A stretch of DNA of 30,366 nucleotides from JAGOQQ01 sp031973235 (GTDB taxonomy: Bacteria; Patescibacteriota; Minisyncoccia; Phycocordibacterales; UBA9973). Both the position numbers and the translations under genes were made by a program. The stretch is from positions 1 through 30,366 of the forward strand of contig DALYDM010000007.1 in NCBI GenBank assembly GCA_031973235.1, in the 5' to 3' direction. This document shows, one piece after another, positions 16,378 to 23,430 of this stretch; position 1 is the first letter of the stretch, and each line of letters starts with the position of its first letter. Under the pieces are notes generated by a model, which was given only the letters and a program-made list of their open reading frames with translations, searched no databases and was not told where the DNA came from.

Positions 16378-17934
16378 ATGGAAAAAAAATCATTTTATAT
16401 TACCACCACATTACCGTATGTGAATGCTGATCCGCATGTAGGTTTTGCGATGGAGATTATTCGAGCTGATGTGCTTGCTCGCGCTAAAAGGAGACAAGGA
16501 TTCGAGGTGTTTTTTAATACAGGCTCAGACGAGCATGGTATAAAAATTCTCCAAAAAGCAGAAGCAGAAGGGAAAGAAGTGAAGGTGTATGTAGACGAGT
16601 ATGCAGAAAAATTTCGAGGACTTAAAGAGTCTTTGGGTCTTTTGGATGATATACACTTCATTCGCACTACTGATGTGTCACACGAAAGCGCAGCGCAGGA
16701 ATTTTGGAAGCATTGCAATGACAATGGCTATATCTACAAGAAAAATTATCAAGTAAAATATTGCGTCGGATGCGAACTTGAAAAAACTGATAGTGAATTA
16801 AATGACAATGGTGAGTGCCCACTTCATCCTGGAAGATCACTTGAACTTATTGATGAAGAAAATTATTTCTTCAAGTTTTCTGCATTTCAGCAAGAACTTC
16901 TTGCGCTTTATAATGGACGACCAGATTTTGTACTTCCATCTAGTCGTTTCAATGAAATTCGTGCATTTGTTGAGCGGGGACTTGAGGACTTCTCTATTTC
17001 TAGACTTAAATCAAAAATGCCGTGGGGTGTCCCTGTTCCTGGTGATGAAAATCAAGTTATGTATGTATGGTTCGATGCACTGGTGAATTATATTTCTACA
17101 CTGGGGTGGCCTACAAACACTGAGCAGTTTGAAAAGTTTTGGCCAGGCGTGCAGATTTGCGGTAAAGATAATCTTCGTCAGCAATCTGCGATGTGGCAAG
17201 CCATGCTCCTTTCGGTTAATCTCCCGCCATCAGAAAAAATTCTTGTAAATGGTTTTATTACTGTCGATGGACAAAAAATGTCTAAGTCACTTGGAAATGT
17301 CATAAATCCTTATGATTTAGTAAAAGAGTATGGCACAGAGGCAACACGAATGTTTTTTCTAAAAGAACTTTCACAATGGGAAGATTCTGATATGACACTT
17401 GAGAGATTTAAATCTGCATATAATTCAAATCTTGCAAATGGTCTTGGTAATCTTGCCTCACGTCTTAATAAAATGTCACTCTCGTATTTTAAAGGTCAGT
17501 TGAATGAAGGTGATTTTGTAAAGTTTCCAATCAAGATGTCAGTTGATTATGGTGTTCATACTACCCAAAGTGAAGGGCAGAGATTGGATATGTATGTTGA
17601 TGAAATAAAATCAAAATACAATCAAGCGATTTCTCAGTTTGATCTTACCTTGGCATCTGGATATATTTGGGAACTTATTGGAACGATAGATAAATATATT
17701 CAAGATTATGAGCCATTTAAAATGATCAAGGTAGACGAACAAGGCACGCAAAAGTTCTTGTGGAATGCAACATATGGACTTATGAATGTTGCGGATCTAC
17801 TGTTGCCATTTATGCCAAAAACCTCAGAAAAAATACTCAATACCATTGGAATAGATTTACATCAGGATATACCAAATACCCCTGAATTTGCGATTAAAGA
17901 GCTTGGAGAGGGGTTGTTTATGAGAAAGGAATAA
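16378..17934 (+). CDS. metG: Methionyl-tRNA synthetase
   Basis: Class I synthetase charging elongator and initiator tRNA-Met. The N-terminus YITTTLPYVNADPHVGFAMEII gives HVGF (20-23) as the HIGH motif. FNTGSDEHG binds methionine and adenylate. A zinc knuckle of the CxxC...CxxH type is visible (YCVGCELEKTD...ECPLHPG). The KMSKS loop is GQKMSKSLGN (K300-S304). A helical anticodon-binding domain completes the 518-residue protein, and there is no C-terminal EMAP/Trbp111 tRNA-binding domain, so it is the short form. It is followed 13 nt later by tatD, the classical metG-tatD neighbourhood. Confidence 0.95.
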   Translation: MEKKSFYITTTLPYVNADPHVGFAMEIIRADVLARAKRRQGFEVFFNTGSDEHGIKILQKAEAEGKEVKVYVDEYAEKFRGLKESLGLLDDIHFIRTTDVSHESAAQEFWKHCNDNGYIYKKNYQVKYCVGCELEKTDSELNDNGECPLHPGRSLELIDEENYFFKFSAFQQELLALYNGRPDFVLPSSRFNEIRAFVERGLEDFSISRLKSKMPWGVPVPGDENQVMYVWFDALVNYISTLGWPTNTEQFEKFWPGVQICGKDNLRQQSAMWQAMLLSVNLPPSEKILVNGFITVDGQKMSKSLGNVINPYDLVKEYGTEATRMFFLKELSQWEDSDMTLERFKSAYNSNLANGLGNLASRLNKMSLSYFKGQLNEGDFVKFPIKMSVDYGVHTTQSEGQRLDMYVDEIKSKYNQAISQFDLTLASGYIWELIGTIDKYIQDYEPFKMIKVDEQGTQKFLWNATYGLMNVADLLLPFMPKTSEKILNTIGIDLHQDIPNTPEFAIKELGEGLFMRKE

Positions 17935-17947
17935 AAGAGGATTTAGT

Positions 17948-18769
17948 ATGGAAATTCGCTATTTTGATATACATTCGCATTTGAATTTAGAACCTCTTTT
18001 GAGTAGAAAAGATGAGGTGATTTTGCAAATGAAAGAAAAGGGAGTAGGTACTATTACTGTAGGTACAGATATTGAGACATCCAAGGAAGCAGTAAGAATA
18101 TCTCATCTAAATGAGTCTTTTTTTGCCACAGTAGGATTGCATCCATCTGACCATAGTCAAGATTTTGATTTTGACATGTTTTTGGAATTGGCCAAAGATG
18201 AAAATGTGGTGGCGATAGGTGAGACAGGTTTGGATTACTATAGACTAGTGAATAATGAAAAAGCATTAGTAGATGTGGAGGACGTGAACAAAGCAGAAGA
18301 TATTAAAAAAATACAAAAACATATTTTCATTAAACATATTGAGATTGCAAAAAAAGTTGGTAAGCCGCTCATGATTCACGCACGTCCATCAAAAGGGAGT
18401 ATGGATGCATACCATGATACTTTGGACATACTTGAAGCAGAGAATGTGCGAGCAAATTTTCATTTCTTTGTTGGCGATTTGGATGTACTCGGACGTATTC
18501 TAAAAGGAGGGTACACAGTGTCGTTTGATGGACCGATTACGTTTACCGAAGAATATAATGAGGTAATCAAGAATGTTCCTCTAGGGTCAGTAATGGCCGA
18601 AACAGACGCACCATTCGCAGCACCTGTGCCATATCGAGGAAAAACTTGTGAGCCATGGATGGTGGCAGAAGTAGTCAGAAAAGTTGCTGAAATAAAGGGA
18701 ATGAATGAAGACATTGTACGAAAGCAATTTTTAGAAAATGTAAAAGGGTTTTTTAAGATTTCTTTTTAA
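17948..18769 (+). CDS. tatD: TatD family metal-dependent DNase
   Basis: A TIM-barrel metal-dependent hydrolase. The metal ligands are all present: DIHSHL (H9, H11), GETGLDYY (Glu92), MIHAR (His144), FHFF (His172, where HCFSG is more usual) and AETDAPF (Asp220). Family members are 3'-5' DNases/exonucleases acting in repair and DNA turnover. A charged insert of about 30 residues (NNEKALVDVEDVNKAEDIKK) sits between strands 4 and 5, lengthening the protein to 273. It lies just after metG, a conserved pairing in many bacteria. A GGA-rich stretch AAAGAGGA (17934-17941) 7 nt before the ATG is one of few Shine-Dalgarno-like sequences in the window. Confidence 0.92.
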   Translation: MEIRYFDIHSHLNLEPLLSRKDEVILQMKEKGVGTITVGTDIETSKEAVRISHLNESFFATVGLHPSDHSQDFDFDMFLELAKDENVVAIGETGLDYYRLVNNEKALVDVEDVNKAEDIKKIQKHIFIKHIEIAKKVGKPLMIHARPSKGSMDAYHDTLDILEAENVRANFHFFVGDLDVLGRILKGGYTVSFDGPITFTEEYNEVIKNVPLGSVMAETDAPFAAPVPYRGKTCEPWMVAEVVRKVAEIKGMNEDIVRKQFLENVKGFFKISF

Positions 18770-18877
18770 TGCGAACTGGAGCGAACTAAACACGAAACTG
18801 AGTGGTTTACGCTAAGTTCACGGTTGCCTTCGTCTCTGTGGACTTTTTGGAAACTGTGTGCTATCGTATACATGTAT

Positions 18878-18926
18878 CCCGTTGGACACACGCTTATGTC
18901 GATGTGTCCCCAAGGTCCGAAGCGGG
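18878..18926 (+). promoter_or_regulatory. S6:S18-binding leader RNA motif of the rpsF operon
   Basis: P1 is CCCG (18878-18881) / CGGG (18923-18926). P2 is TTGG-ACACA (18882-18890) pairing TGTGT-CC-CCAA (18903-18913, with two C bulged). Between the 3' arms of P2 and P1 is a 9-nt bulge GGTCCGAAG carrying CCG at 18917-18919. A hairpin with a 3' CCG bulge upstream of rpsF is the known recognition element of the S6:S18 complex, mimicking its 16S rRNA site. It would repress the operon when S6:S18 is in excess. A possible -10 (TATACA, 18867-18872) would place the transcript start at the base of P1. Confidence 0.8.
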
Positions 18927-18980
18927 AAAGTACATTTTGTACATATTTTACGTATGTATAAAGTGCAGATATTATTTATT

Positions 18981-19005
18981 CGGCCGAAAGGCCTATTTTT
19001 ATTTT
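18981..19005 (+). terminator. Terminator-like hairpin just upstream of rpsF
   Basis: GGCC (18982-18985), GAAA loop, GGCC (18990-18993), then TATTTTTATTTT, all within 16 nt of the rpsF ATG. It could be an attenuator coupled to the S6:S18 leader, or an mRNA-stabilising GNRA hairpin. The 4-bp stem is short for a strong terminator. Confidence 0.4.
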
Positions 19006-19008
19006 AGT

Positions 19009-19491
19009 ATGAGTACAGAAAAAGACATGCGAGTATATGAACTTGGATTTCTCCTTGTTCCAACAATCGCAGAAGAGCACCTCTCAGAAAAATTTCAAGC
19101 ATTAAAAGATCTAATCAGTTCACACGGTGGACAATTCATTTCAGAAGATTTTCCAAAAATGATTCCACTTCAATATGAAATGTTGAAAGTGATTTCAAAC
19201 AAAAATCACCGTTTCAATGATGCGTATTTTGGATGGGTAAAGTTTGACATGGAGCCGGAACAAGTACTTCTTCTTGATGAAGAGGTGAAGCGATCTACTG
19301 ATATTATTCGATTCCTTTTGATTAAGACAGTACGAGAAAATACTGTTATTGGAAAGAAGACTCTTGGGAAGACAGAAGGAAAGAAGCGCACATCATCAAA
19401 ATCTGATGAAGAAGGTGTTGTTGCCGAGGTGTCACCAGAACAAATCGACAAAGAAATCGATGCACTTGTAGAAGAAACACCTGTGGTATAA
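19009..19491 (+). CDS. rpsF: 30S ribosomal protein S6
   Basis: S6 binds S18 and the central domain of 16S rRNA. From the ATG at 19009 (MSTEKDMRVYELGFLL) there are 160 residues. About 105 form the S6 ferredoxin-like fold (YELGFLLVP..., RFNDAYFGWVKFDMEPE, VKRSTDIIRFLLIKT). They are followed by a 50-residue charged, low-complexity tail (TEGKKRTSSKSDEEG...) that is longer than in most bacteria. The frame is open further upstream to 18802, but that stretch contains the S6:S18 RNA motif and encodes no S6-like sequence. An internal alternative start is Met7 (19027). First gene of the rpsF-ssb-rpsR operon. Confidence 0.93.
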   Translation: MSTEKDMRVYELGFLLVPTIAEEHLSEKFQALKDLISSHGGQFISEDFPKMIPLQYEMLKVISNKNHRFNDAYFGWVKFDMEPEQVLLLDEEVKRSTDIIRFLLIKTVRENTVIGKKTLGKTEGKKRTSSKSDEEGVVAEVSPEQIDKEIDALVEETPVV

Positions 19492-19547
19492 TCGAGGATG
19501 AAATGTGTCGATTACTACTTTAAGATGGCTTATGGCCAATACGAACA

Positions 19548-20000
19548 ATGTATTTAAACAAGGTTCAACTTATCGGAAACCTTACAAAAGACCCAGAGCT
19601 CAAATCTCTTCCGTCTGGAATTAAGGTGACTAGTTTCGCGCTCGCTACAAATCGTTCTTGGAAAGATCAAAACGGTCAAAAACAAGAATCAGTGGAGTAT
19701 CACAACATTGTGTCATTTGGTAAACCAGCAGAGTTGATTGCTCAATATATGAAAAAGGGTAATTCAATCTATGTTGAAGGACGAATTCAAACACGCAGCT
19801 GGGATGCGCAAGATGGTACAAAAAAGTATCGAACTGAGATCGTTGTAGAAAACTTCCAGTTTGGTCCAAAGAGTGGATACAGTGCAGGTGGTGAGTCACA
19901 ATCTCCTACAGCATCGACTCCAGGAAAAGCACCATCAGAGAGTCTCGATAGTATCAATTATCCAGAAGACGACATAAATCCAGAGGACATACCTTTTTAG
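19548..20000 (+). CDS. ssb: Single-stranded DNA-binding protein
   Basis: Coats single-stranded DNA and recruits repair and replication partners. The OB fold fills residues 1 to about 107: MYLNKVQLIGNLTKDPELKSLPSG, then FALATNRSW, ESVEYHNIVSFGKPAELIAQYMKKGNSIYVEGRIQTRSW and YRTEIVVENFQFG. A flexible Ser/Pro/Gly-rich linker leads to the acidic C-terminal tip DDINPEDIPF, which docks RecO, PriA and others (RecO is encoded at 8821). Its place between rpsF and rpsR is the widely conserved order. Length 150 is normal. Confidence 0.95.
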   Translation: MYLNKVQLIGNLTKDPELKSLPSGIKVTSFALATNRSWKDQNGQKQESVEYHNIVSFGKPAELIAQYMKKGNSIYVEGRIQTRSWDAQDGTKKYRTEIVVENFQFGPKSGYSAGGESQSPTASTPGKAPSESLDSINYPEDDINPEDIPF

Positions 20001-20007
20001 AAGAAAT

Positions 20008-20050
20008 AGAGCTTGCTAGGCTCTCAATACGATTTTTCAAGCTTGTATTG
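20008..20050 (+). other. Two back-to-back hairpins in the ssb-rpsR spacer
   Basis: AGAGC (20008-20012) / GCTCT (20020-20024), immediately followed by CAATAC (20025-20030) / GTATTG (20045-20050). Neither has a T-run, so they are not clear terminators. They may be processing or stability elements that set the rpsR to ssb ratio. Confidence 0.4.
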
Positions 20051-20070
20051 AATTATTAGCAATTAAAATT

Positions 20071-20271
20071 ATGAAGCAAGATTATTTTTCAGCAAACAAT
20101 ATCAAGCATATCGATTATAAAGATATCGATATCTTGAAGAAATTCATCAACGCAAATGCGCGTATTACAGGGAAGCGACGAACTGGTATCATCGCCAAAA
20201 ATCAACGTTCACTTTCTATGGCAATCAAGCGTGCACGTTTTATGGGACTTCTCCCGTACATACAAAAATAA
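20071..20271 (+). CDS. rpsR: 30S ribosomal protein S18
   Basis: A short S18 of 66 residues with the family signature in full: IDYKDIDILKKFINANARITGKRRTGIIAKNQRSLSMAIKRARFMGLLPYI. The N-terminal extension seen in longer S18 proteins and the CxxC zinc site of some species are absent. It forms the heterodimer with S6 whose leader-binding probably regulates this operon. It is the last gene of the operon, closed by a terminator 3 nt after the stop. Confidence 0.96.
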   Translation: MKQDYFSANNIKHIDYKDIDILKKFINANARITGKRRTGIIAKNQRSLSMAIKRARFMGLLPYIQK

Positions 20272-20296
20272 AAAACACCCGAAAGGGTGTTTTTTT
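20271..20296. terminator. Bidirectional terminator between rpsR and efp
   Basis: AACACCC (20274-20280), GAAA loop, GGGTGTT (20285-20291). A T-run follows on the plus strand and an A-run precedes it (a T-run on the minus strand), so it can end both the rpsF operon and the convergent efp transcript. Confidence 0.92.
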
Positions 20297-20310
20297 ATGG
20301 TTCCGCGTTC

Positions 20311-20889
20311 CTAGACTCGCTCTACGTATTCACCAGTATCAGTGTTTACGATAATTTTATCGCCTTCATTCAAAAACATTGGACCATTAATGACGGTACC
20401 GTTTTCAAGTGTGAGTTGTTTGTTTGAATTTGTCGCAGAATTTCCTTTGATGTTTGGAGGACATTCTTTGATTGTGTACTCAACCTTGATTGGGAGTTTG
20501 ACTTGAATTGTTCTTTCTTCGCCATCTTCATCTTCCCAGATGAGTGCAGAGACAATGAGGTTGTCTTTCAAAAATTTGATTGTTTGATCACCAAGGAGTT
20601 TCTCGTCAAATTTGAATCGGTTCTTTGGGTCTTGTGGATCTGCAAACCAGAATTCTCCTTTGTTTCGATAAAGAAACTTCACATCCTTTTTTGAGATATC
20701 AGCTTCTACTGCGGTGTCTGATGCATGAAATACTGTAGTGAATGTTCTTCCAGACATGAGCGAACGAAGCTTTACTTGGTTTTGAGGCTTTCGTTGTTGA
20801 GTTCGAGCCACGTGACTGTCGGTGACTTCACATGGTTCATTTTCGTAAATAATTATTTTCTTTTCGCGGATTTCGCTATATTCCAACAT
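20311..20889 (-). CDS. efp: Elongation factor P with atypical tip loop
   Basis: Relieves ribosome stalling at proline runs. Starting at the ATG at 20889 (MLEYSEIREKKIIIYENEP) it has 192 residues in three domains: KOW-like N-terminus, central OB (FLYRNKGEFWFADPQDPKNRFKF) and C-terminal OB ending in DTGEYVERV, the EF-P signature. The tip loop that enters the peptidyl-transferase centre is ARTQQRKPQNQ (28-38), one residue longer than the canonical loop. It lacks the Pro-Gly-Lys-Gly that carries modified Lys34 in E. coli. Glutamines (31, 32) lie at the aligned tip, with Arg33-Lys34 displaced. The frame extends 12 residues upstream (hydrophobic LIALALAIYSY), but EF-P does not have such an extension. 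Convergent with rpsR. Confidence 0.92.
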   Translation of the reverse strand: MLEYSEIREKKIIIYENEPCEVTDSHVARTQQRKPQNQVKLRSLMSGRTFTTVFHASDTAVEADISKKDVKFLYRNKGEFWFADPQDPKNRFKFDEKLLGDQTIKFLKDNLIVSALIWEDEDGEERTIQVKLPIKVEYTIKECPPNIKGNSATNSNKQLTLENGTVINGPMFLNEGDKIIVNTDTGEYVERV

Positions 20890-20999
20890 ATATGAGTAAA
20901 TGGCCAAAGCCAATGCTATTAACAAAATAAGCCTTGTGAGGCTATTGATTCCACTATATCAGATAGGGGAGATTAGGTCTATTTTATTTTTTGAGAATA

Positions 21000-21027
21000 T
21001 TGACAAAAAACTATAAAGTAGTATAAT
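21000..21027 (+). promoter_or_regulatory. Strong consensus promoter
   Basis: Perfect TTGACA (21000-21005) and perfect TATAAT (21022-21027) with a 16-bp spacer, the best sigma70-type match in the window. It would start near 21034, 22 nt before the ATG at 21056, so the unknown protein downstream is probably well expressed. Confidence 0.8.
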
Positions 21028-21055
21028 TTGACACGAACCATAAAAATATGTTCTT

Positions 21056-21802
21056 ATGAGAAACAGTAAACCTCAAAAGTTTGAAGTATCAATCGATCAA
21101 CAAAATCAACTACCGCATCCTGGTCTTGGTGGGTATTCTGAAAAAGAAATCCTTGACTTTGATCGAGATCTTGATGATGAGAAAAAACGCACCGAAGGTG
21201 GTGATATCTCAAGAAAAAAATTCTCGACACATCTATTCGTACAAGCTCGCTATATACCATGTGTTGACGAAGGAATAGAACGTTTTGAAGAAAAGGAAAT
21301 TTTACAACCCCGTGTTCAAACTGAAAAAGGTGTACCGGAAGAAGAATTCGGGCAACCCTGTCCAGAGTGTAATTCTGTGCTTGTTATCGGGAGTGATGGA
21401 TGTGCTCACTGTATTCCACTTACTGATCAAGTAGTAGAAGCTGCTCCTTTATCAGTTGAAAATGTATCAGAAGTTGTTGAGATTGCTGATTTTGCAGAAA
21501 ATCAAACTCGCAAAAAGAATCGTGAACGGACAACGAAAATTCCAAATATCGGAAAAAATGGACACACTGGTCATACAAGTCCACACAAGACTGGAATAGG
21601 CTGGAAACCTGCAATGCCCATTGTGCAAAAAGTAATGAAAGTGGGATCAAGAGAAGCACATATCAATGATCCGGTACTACAAAAAAAGGTTGCAAAAATT
21701 GGAGCAAAAAAAAGTCGCAAGAACACAATTGCAAAAATTTCAAAGCTCGAGCAACGCAAAATAGAAAGAGAAGGAATTGCCAAAATCAAAGGCAAAAAAT
21801 AA
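21056..21802 (+). CDS. Uncharacterised protein with zinc-ribbon-like motif and basic tail
   Basis: A 248-residue protein I do not recognise. The N-terminal 90 residues are charged and probably partly disordered. Residues 102-119 hold CPEC...CAHC (Cys102, 105, 116, 119), a zinc-ribbon spacing. The C-terminal 100 residues are strongly basic (TRKKNRERTTK, KKVAKIGAKKSRKNTIAKISKLEQRKIEREGIAKIKGKK), as in nucleic-acid-binding tails. No membrane segment. It has its own consensus promoter and terminator, so it is a separate, probably highly transcribed unit. A nucleic-acid or ribosome-associated role is a guess from charge and the zinc motif only. Confidence 0.75.
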   Translation: MRNSKPQKFEVSIDQQNQLPHPGLGGYSEKEILDFDRDLDDEKKRTEGGDISRKKFSTHLFVQARYIPCVDEGIERFEEKEILQPRVQTEKGVPEEEFGQPCPECNSVLVIGSDGCAHCIPLTDQVVEAAPLSVENVSEVVEIADFAENQTRKKNRERTTKIPNIGKNGHTGHTSPHKTGIGWKPAMPIVQKVMKVGSREAHINDPVLQKKVAKIGAKKSRKNTIAKISKLEQRKIEREGIAKIKGKK

Positions 21803-21826
21803 AACTTCAAATTTCTAAAATCAGTC

Positions 21827-21852
21827 AACCCGTCTTTTGACGGGTTTTTTAT
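21827..21852 (+). terminator. Rho-independent terminator
   Basis: AACCCGTC (21827-21834), TTTT loop, GACGGGTT (21839-21846) and a T-run to 21850, following the zinc-ribbon protein gene. Confidence 0.93.
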
Positions 21853-21880
21853 TTGCTCAAATTGCAACAAAGGAGTATGA

Positions 21881-22228
21881 TTGTTTCTTGAACCTTATAA
21901 ACAACAGAAAATGGGAACAGCCACAAAAAGTAAAATCCCTGTAATCAATAGGCAGGTAGCAACAGTTTCTCTTAAGAGATATAAAAAACTCTTGATAAAT
22001 GCAGGATTTAATGACCATCAACATCTTACAAAGAGGAACATTGAATTAAATGAATCTGGTGCTGTTGCAAATGTGAGCCTTGGTGATGCTTACAGAGCAC
22101 TCGAAGAGCAAAAGAGCACGAATAATTTCTCATTGTTCCACGAATCAAGCGATACGTTGAGAGCCGGCGTGCGAAAATTGACTGAATTTTTGTATGCGTA
22201 CAAAAATTTCAACAGAAACGAATCGTAA
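21881..22228 (+). CDS. Uncharacterised small protein (TTG start proposed)
   Basis: A 115-residue soluble protein without a recognisable family. It contains a basic stretch (QVATVSLKRYKKLLINAGF) and a helical C-terminus (TLRAGVRKLTEFLYAYKNF). The frame has no ATG before 21911. A TTG at 21881 lies 5 nt after AAAGGAG (21869-21875), a good Shine-Dalgarno in a window where such sites are rare, so I take TTG as the start. The ATG at 21877 is in another frame and stops after four codons. If the start is instead 21911 the protein has 105 residues. It converges on recA and shares a terminator with it. Confidence 0.6.
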   Translation: MFLEPYKQQKMGTATKSKIPVINRQVATVSLKRYKKLLINAGFNDHQHLTKRNIELNESGAVANVSLGDAYRALEEQKSTNNFSLFHESSDTLRAGVRKLTEFLYAYKNFNRNES

Positions 22229-22239
22229 AGGAATACACA

Positions 22240-22274
22240 AAACCTTTGTACTATCACAGTACAAAGGTTTTTTA
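22240..22274. terminator. Bidirectional terminator between the 21881 gene and recA
   Basis: An 11-bp perfect stem, AACCTTTGTAC (22241-22251) / GTACAAAGGTT (22259-22269), with a 7-nt loop. Six T follow on the plus strand and four T on the minus strand (AAAA at 22239-22242), so it serves both convergent genes. Confidence 0.92.
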
Positions 22275-23333
22275 TTATTCACCGCCAGATTCCATCACTA
22301 CTTCTTTCATTCTCTTTCGTACTTCTTTCATTATTTCGTCGCGTAGTTTTGGATCAGCGCGCATAAATTGTCGTGTCGCATCGTATCCACGTCCGAGTTT
22401 GATTTCTTCACCATCTTTTTCTCCTTTACCTGGGCGATTGTATGAGTACGATGTACCACTCTTTGTTATTATGCCAAGTTTCTCACCAAGTGCCATAAGT
22501 TCACCTTCGAGTGAAATACCTTCGCCGTATATTATATCGAATTCAGTTTGTTTGAATGGGGCAGCAACTTTGTTTTTGACTACCTTTACTCGAGTACGAC
22601 TTCCCACTACTTCTTCACCTTTTTTGATCTGAGCAATACGACGAATATCGAGTCGTACTGATGTGTAGAATTTGAGCGCTTTTCCTCCTGGTGTTGTTTC
22701 TGGGTTACCAAACATCACGCCAATTTGCATACGGATTTGGTTGATGAAAATAACTACAGTCTTAGAGTGTGCCACAATCGCAGTGAGTTTGCGGAGAGCT
22801 TGAGACATGAGACGTGCTTGTTTACCCATGTGTTGTTGACCCATGTCTCCTTCGATTTCATCTTTTGGGGTAAGTGCTGCTACTGAGTCGACTACCACCA
22901 CATCGATTTTACCTGAACGAACGAGTGATTCTGTGATTTCAAGCCCTTGTTCACCTGTGTCTGGTTGGGCAATAAGTAGGTCGTTGATTTTTACGCCGAG
23001 CTTTGCTGCGTATTCTGGATCCATTGCGTGTTCAGCGTCAATATATGCACACACACCACCAGTCTTTTGTGCTTCTGCAACAATGTGAAGTGCAAGCGTG
23101 GTTTTACCAGAAGATTCAGGGCCAAATATTTCAATAATACGTCCTCGTGGTACTCCGCCAATTCCAAGTGCGATATCGAGTCCGATTGATCCGGTAGGAA
23201 TAACACCAATATCAACCTTGGGTGTGTCTCCAAGTTTCATAATCGCACCTTCTCCAAATTTTGTCTGAATAGACTTAATTGTATCTTCTATCGCTCCACC
23301 AATTTCTTTTGGGACTTTTGCTTTCTTTGCCAT
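22275..23333 (-). CDS. recA: Recombinase RecA
   Basis: Catalyses homologous pairing and strand exchange and triggers LexA-type responses where present. Walker A GPESSGKTT is at 71-79, with VVVVDSVAALTPKDEIEGDMG as Walker B and L1. The L2 region reads INQIRMQIGVMFGNPETTPGGKALKFYTSVRLDIRR. The 352-residue length is typical, and no intein interrupts it. It is the last gene of the minus-strand ftsK - Ig-like - recA series. A 20-bp inverted repeat lies between it and the upstream gene. RecO and SSB, its loading partners, are in the same window. Confidence 0.98.
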   Translation of the reverse strand: MAKKAKVPKEIGGAIEDTIKSIQTKFGEGAIMKLGDTPKVDIGVIPTGSIGLDIALGIGGVPRGRIIEIFGPESSGKTTLALHIVAEAQKTGGVCAYIDAEHAMDPEYAAKLGVKINDLLIAQPDTGEQGLEITESLVRSGKIDVVVVDSVAALTPKDEIEGDMGQQHMGKQARLMSQALRKLTAIVAHSKTVVIFINQIRMQIGVMFGNPETTPGGKALKFYTSVRLDIRRIAQIKKGEEVVGSRTRVKVVKNKVAAPFKQTEFDIIYGEGISLEGELMALGEKLGIITKSGTSYSYNRPGKGEKDGEEIKLGRGYDATRQFMRADPKLRDEIMKEVRKRMKEVVMESGGE

Positions 23334-23351
23334 AAATGTAGTCTTTAGTTG

Positions 23352-23418
23352 TTAGTCTTTAGACTTTAGTATTTTTCCTATCTGTGTATAAAACTAACTA
23401 CTAAAGTCTAAAGACTAA
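23352..23418. repeat. Perfect 20-bp inverted repeat upstream of recA
   Basis: TTAGTCTTTAGACTTTAGTA (23352-23371) is exactly complementary to 23399-23418, with a 27-nt spacer. Each arm contains a smaller palindrome (AGTCT-TT-AGACT), and a partial copy GTCTTTAG lies at 23341-23348. There is no T-run, so it is not a terminator. It looks like a REP-like or miniature mobile palindrome, or a very stable hairpin in the recA 5' UTR. Confidence 0.85.
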
Positions 23419-23430
23419 TTACTGTATTTG

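Noticed and set aside
18802..19008. N-terminal extension of S6 by 69 residues in the same open frame
   Set aside because: The extension has no similarity to S6, is rich in aromatic and Cys residues, and overlaps the S6:S18 leader motif; ATG 19009 fits the family start.
22275..23333. Intein or intron in recA
   Set aside because: The protein is of standard length and all motifs are continuous.
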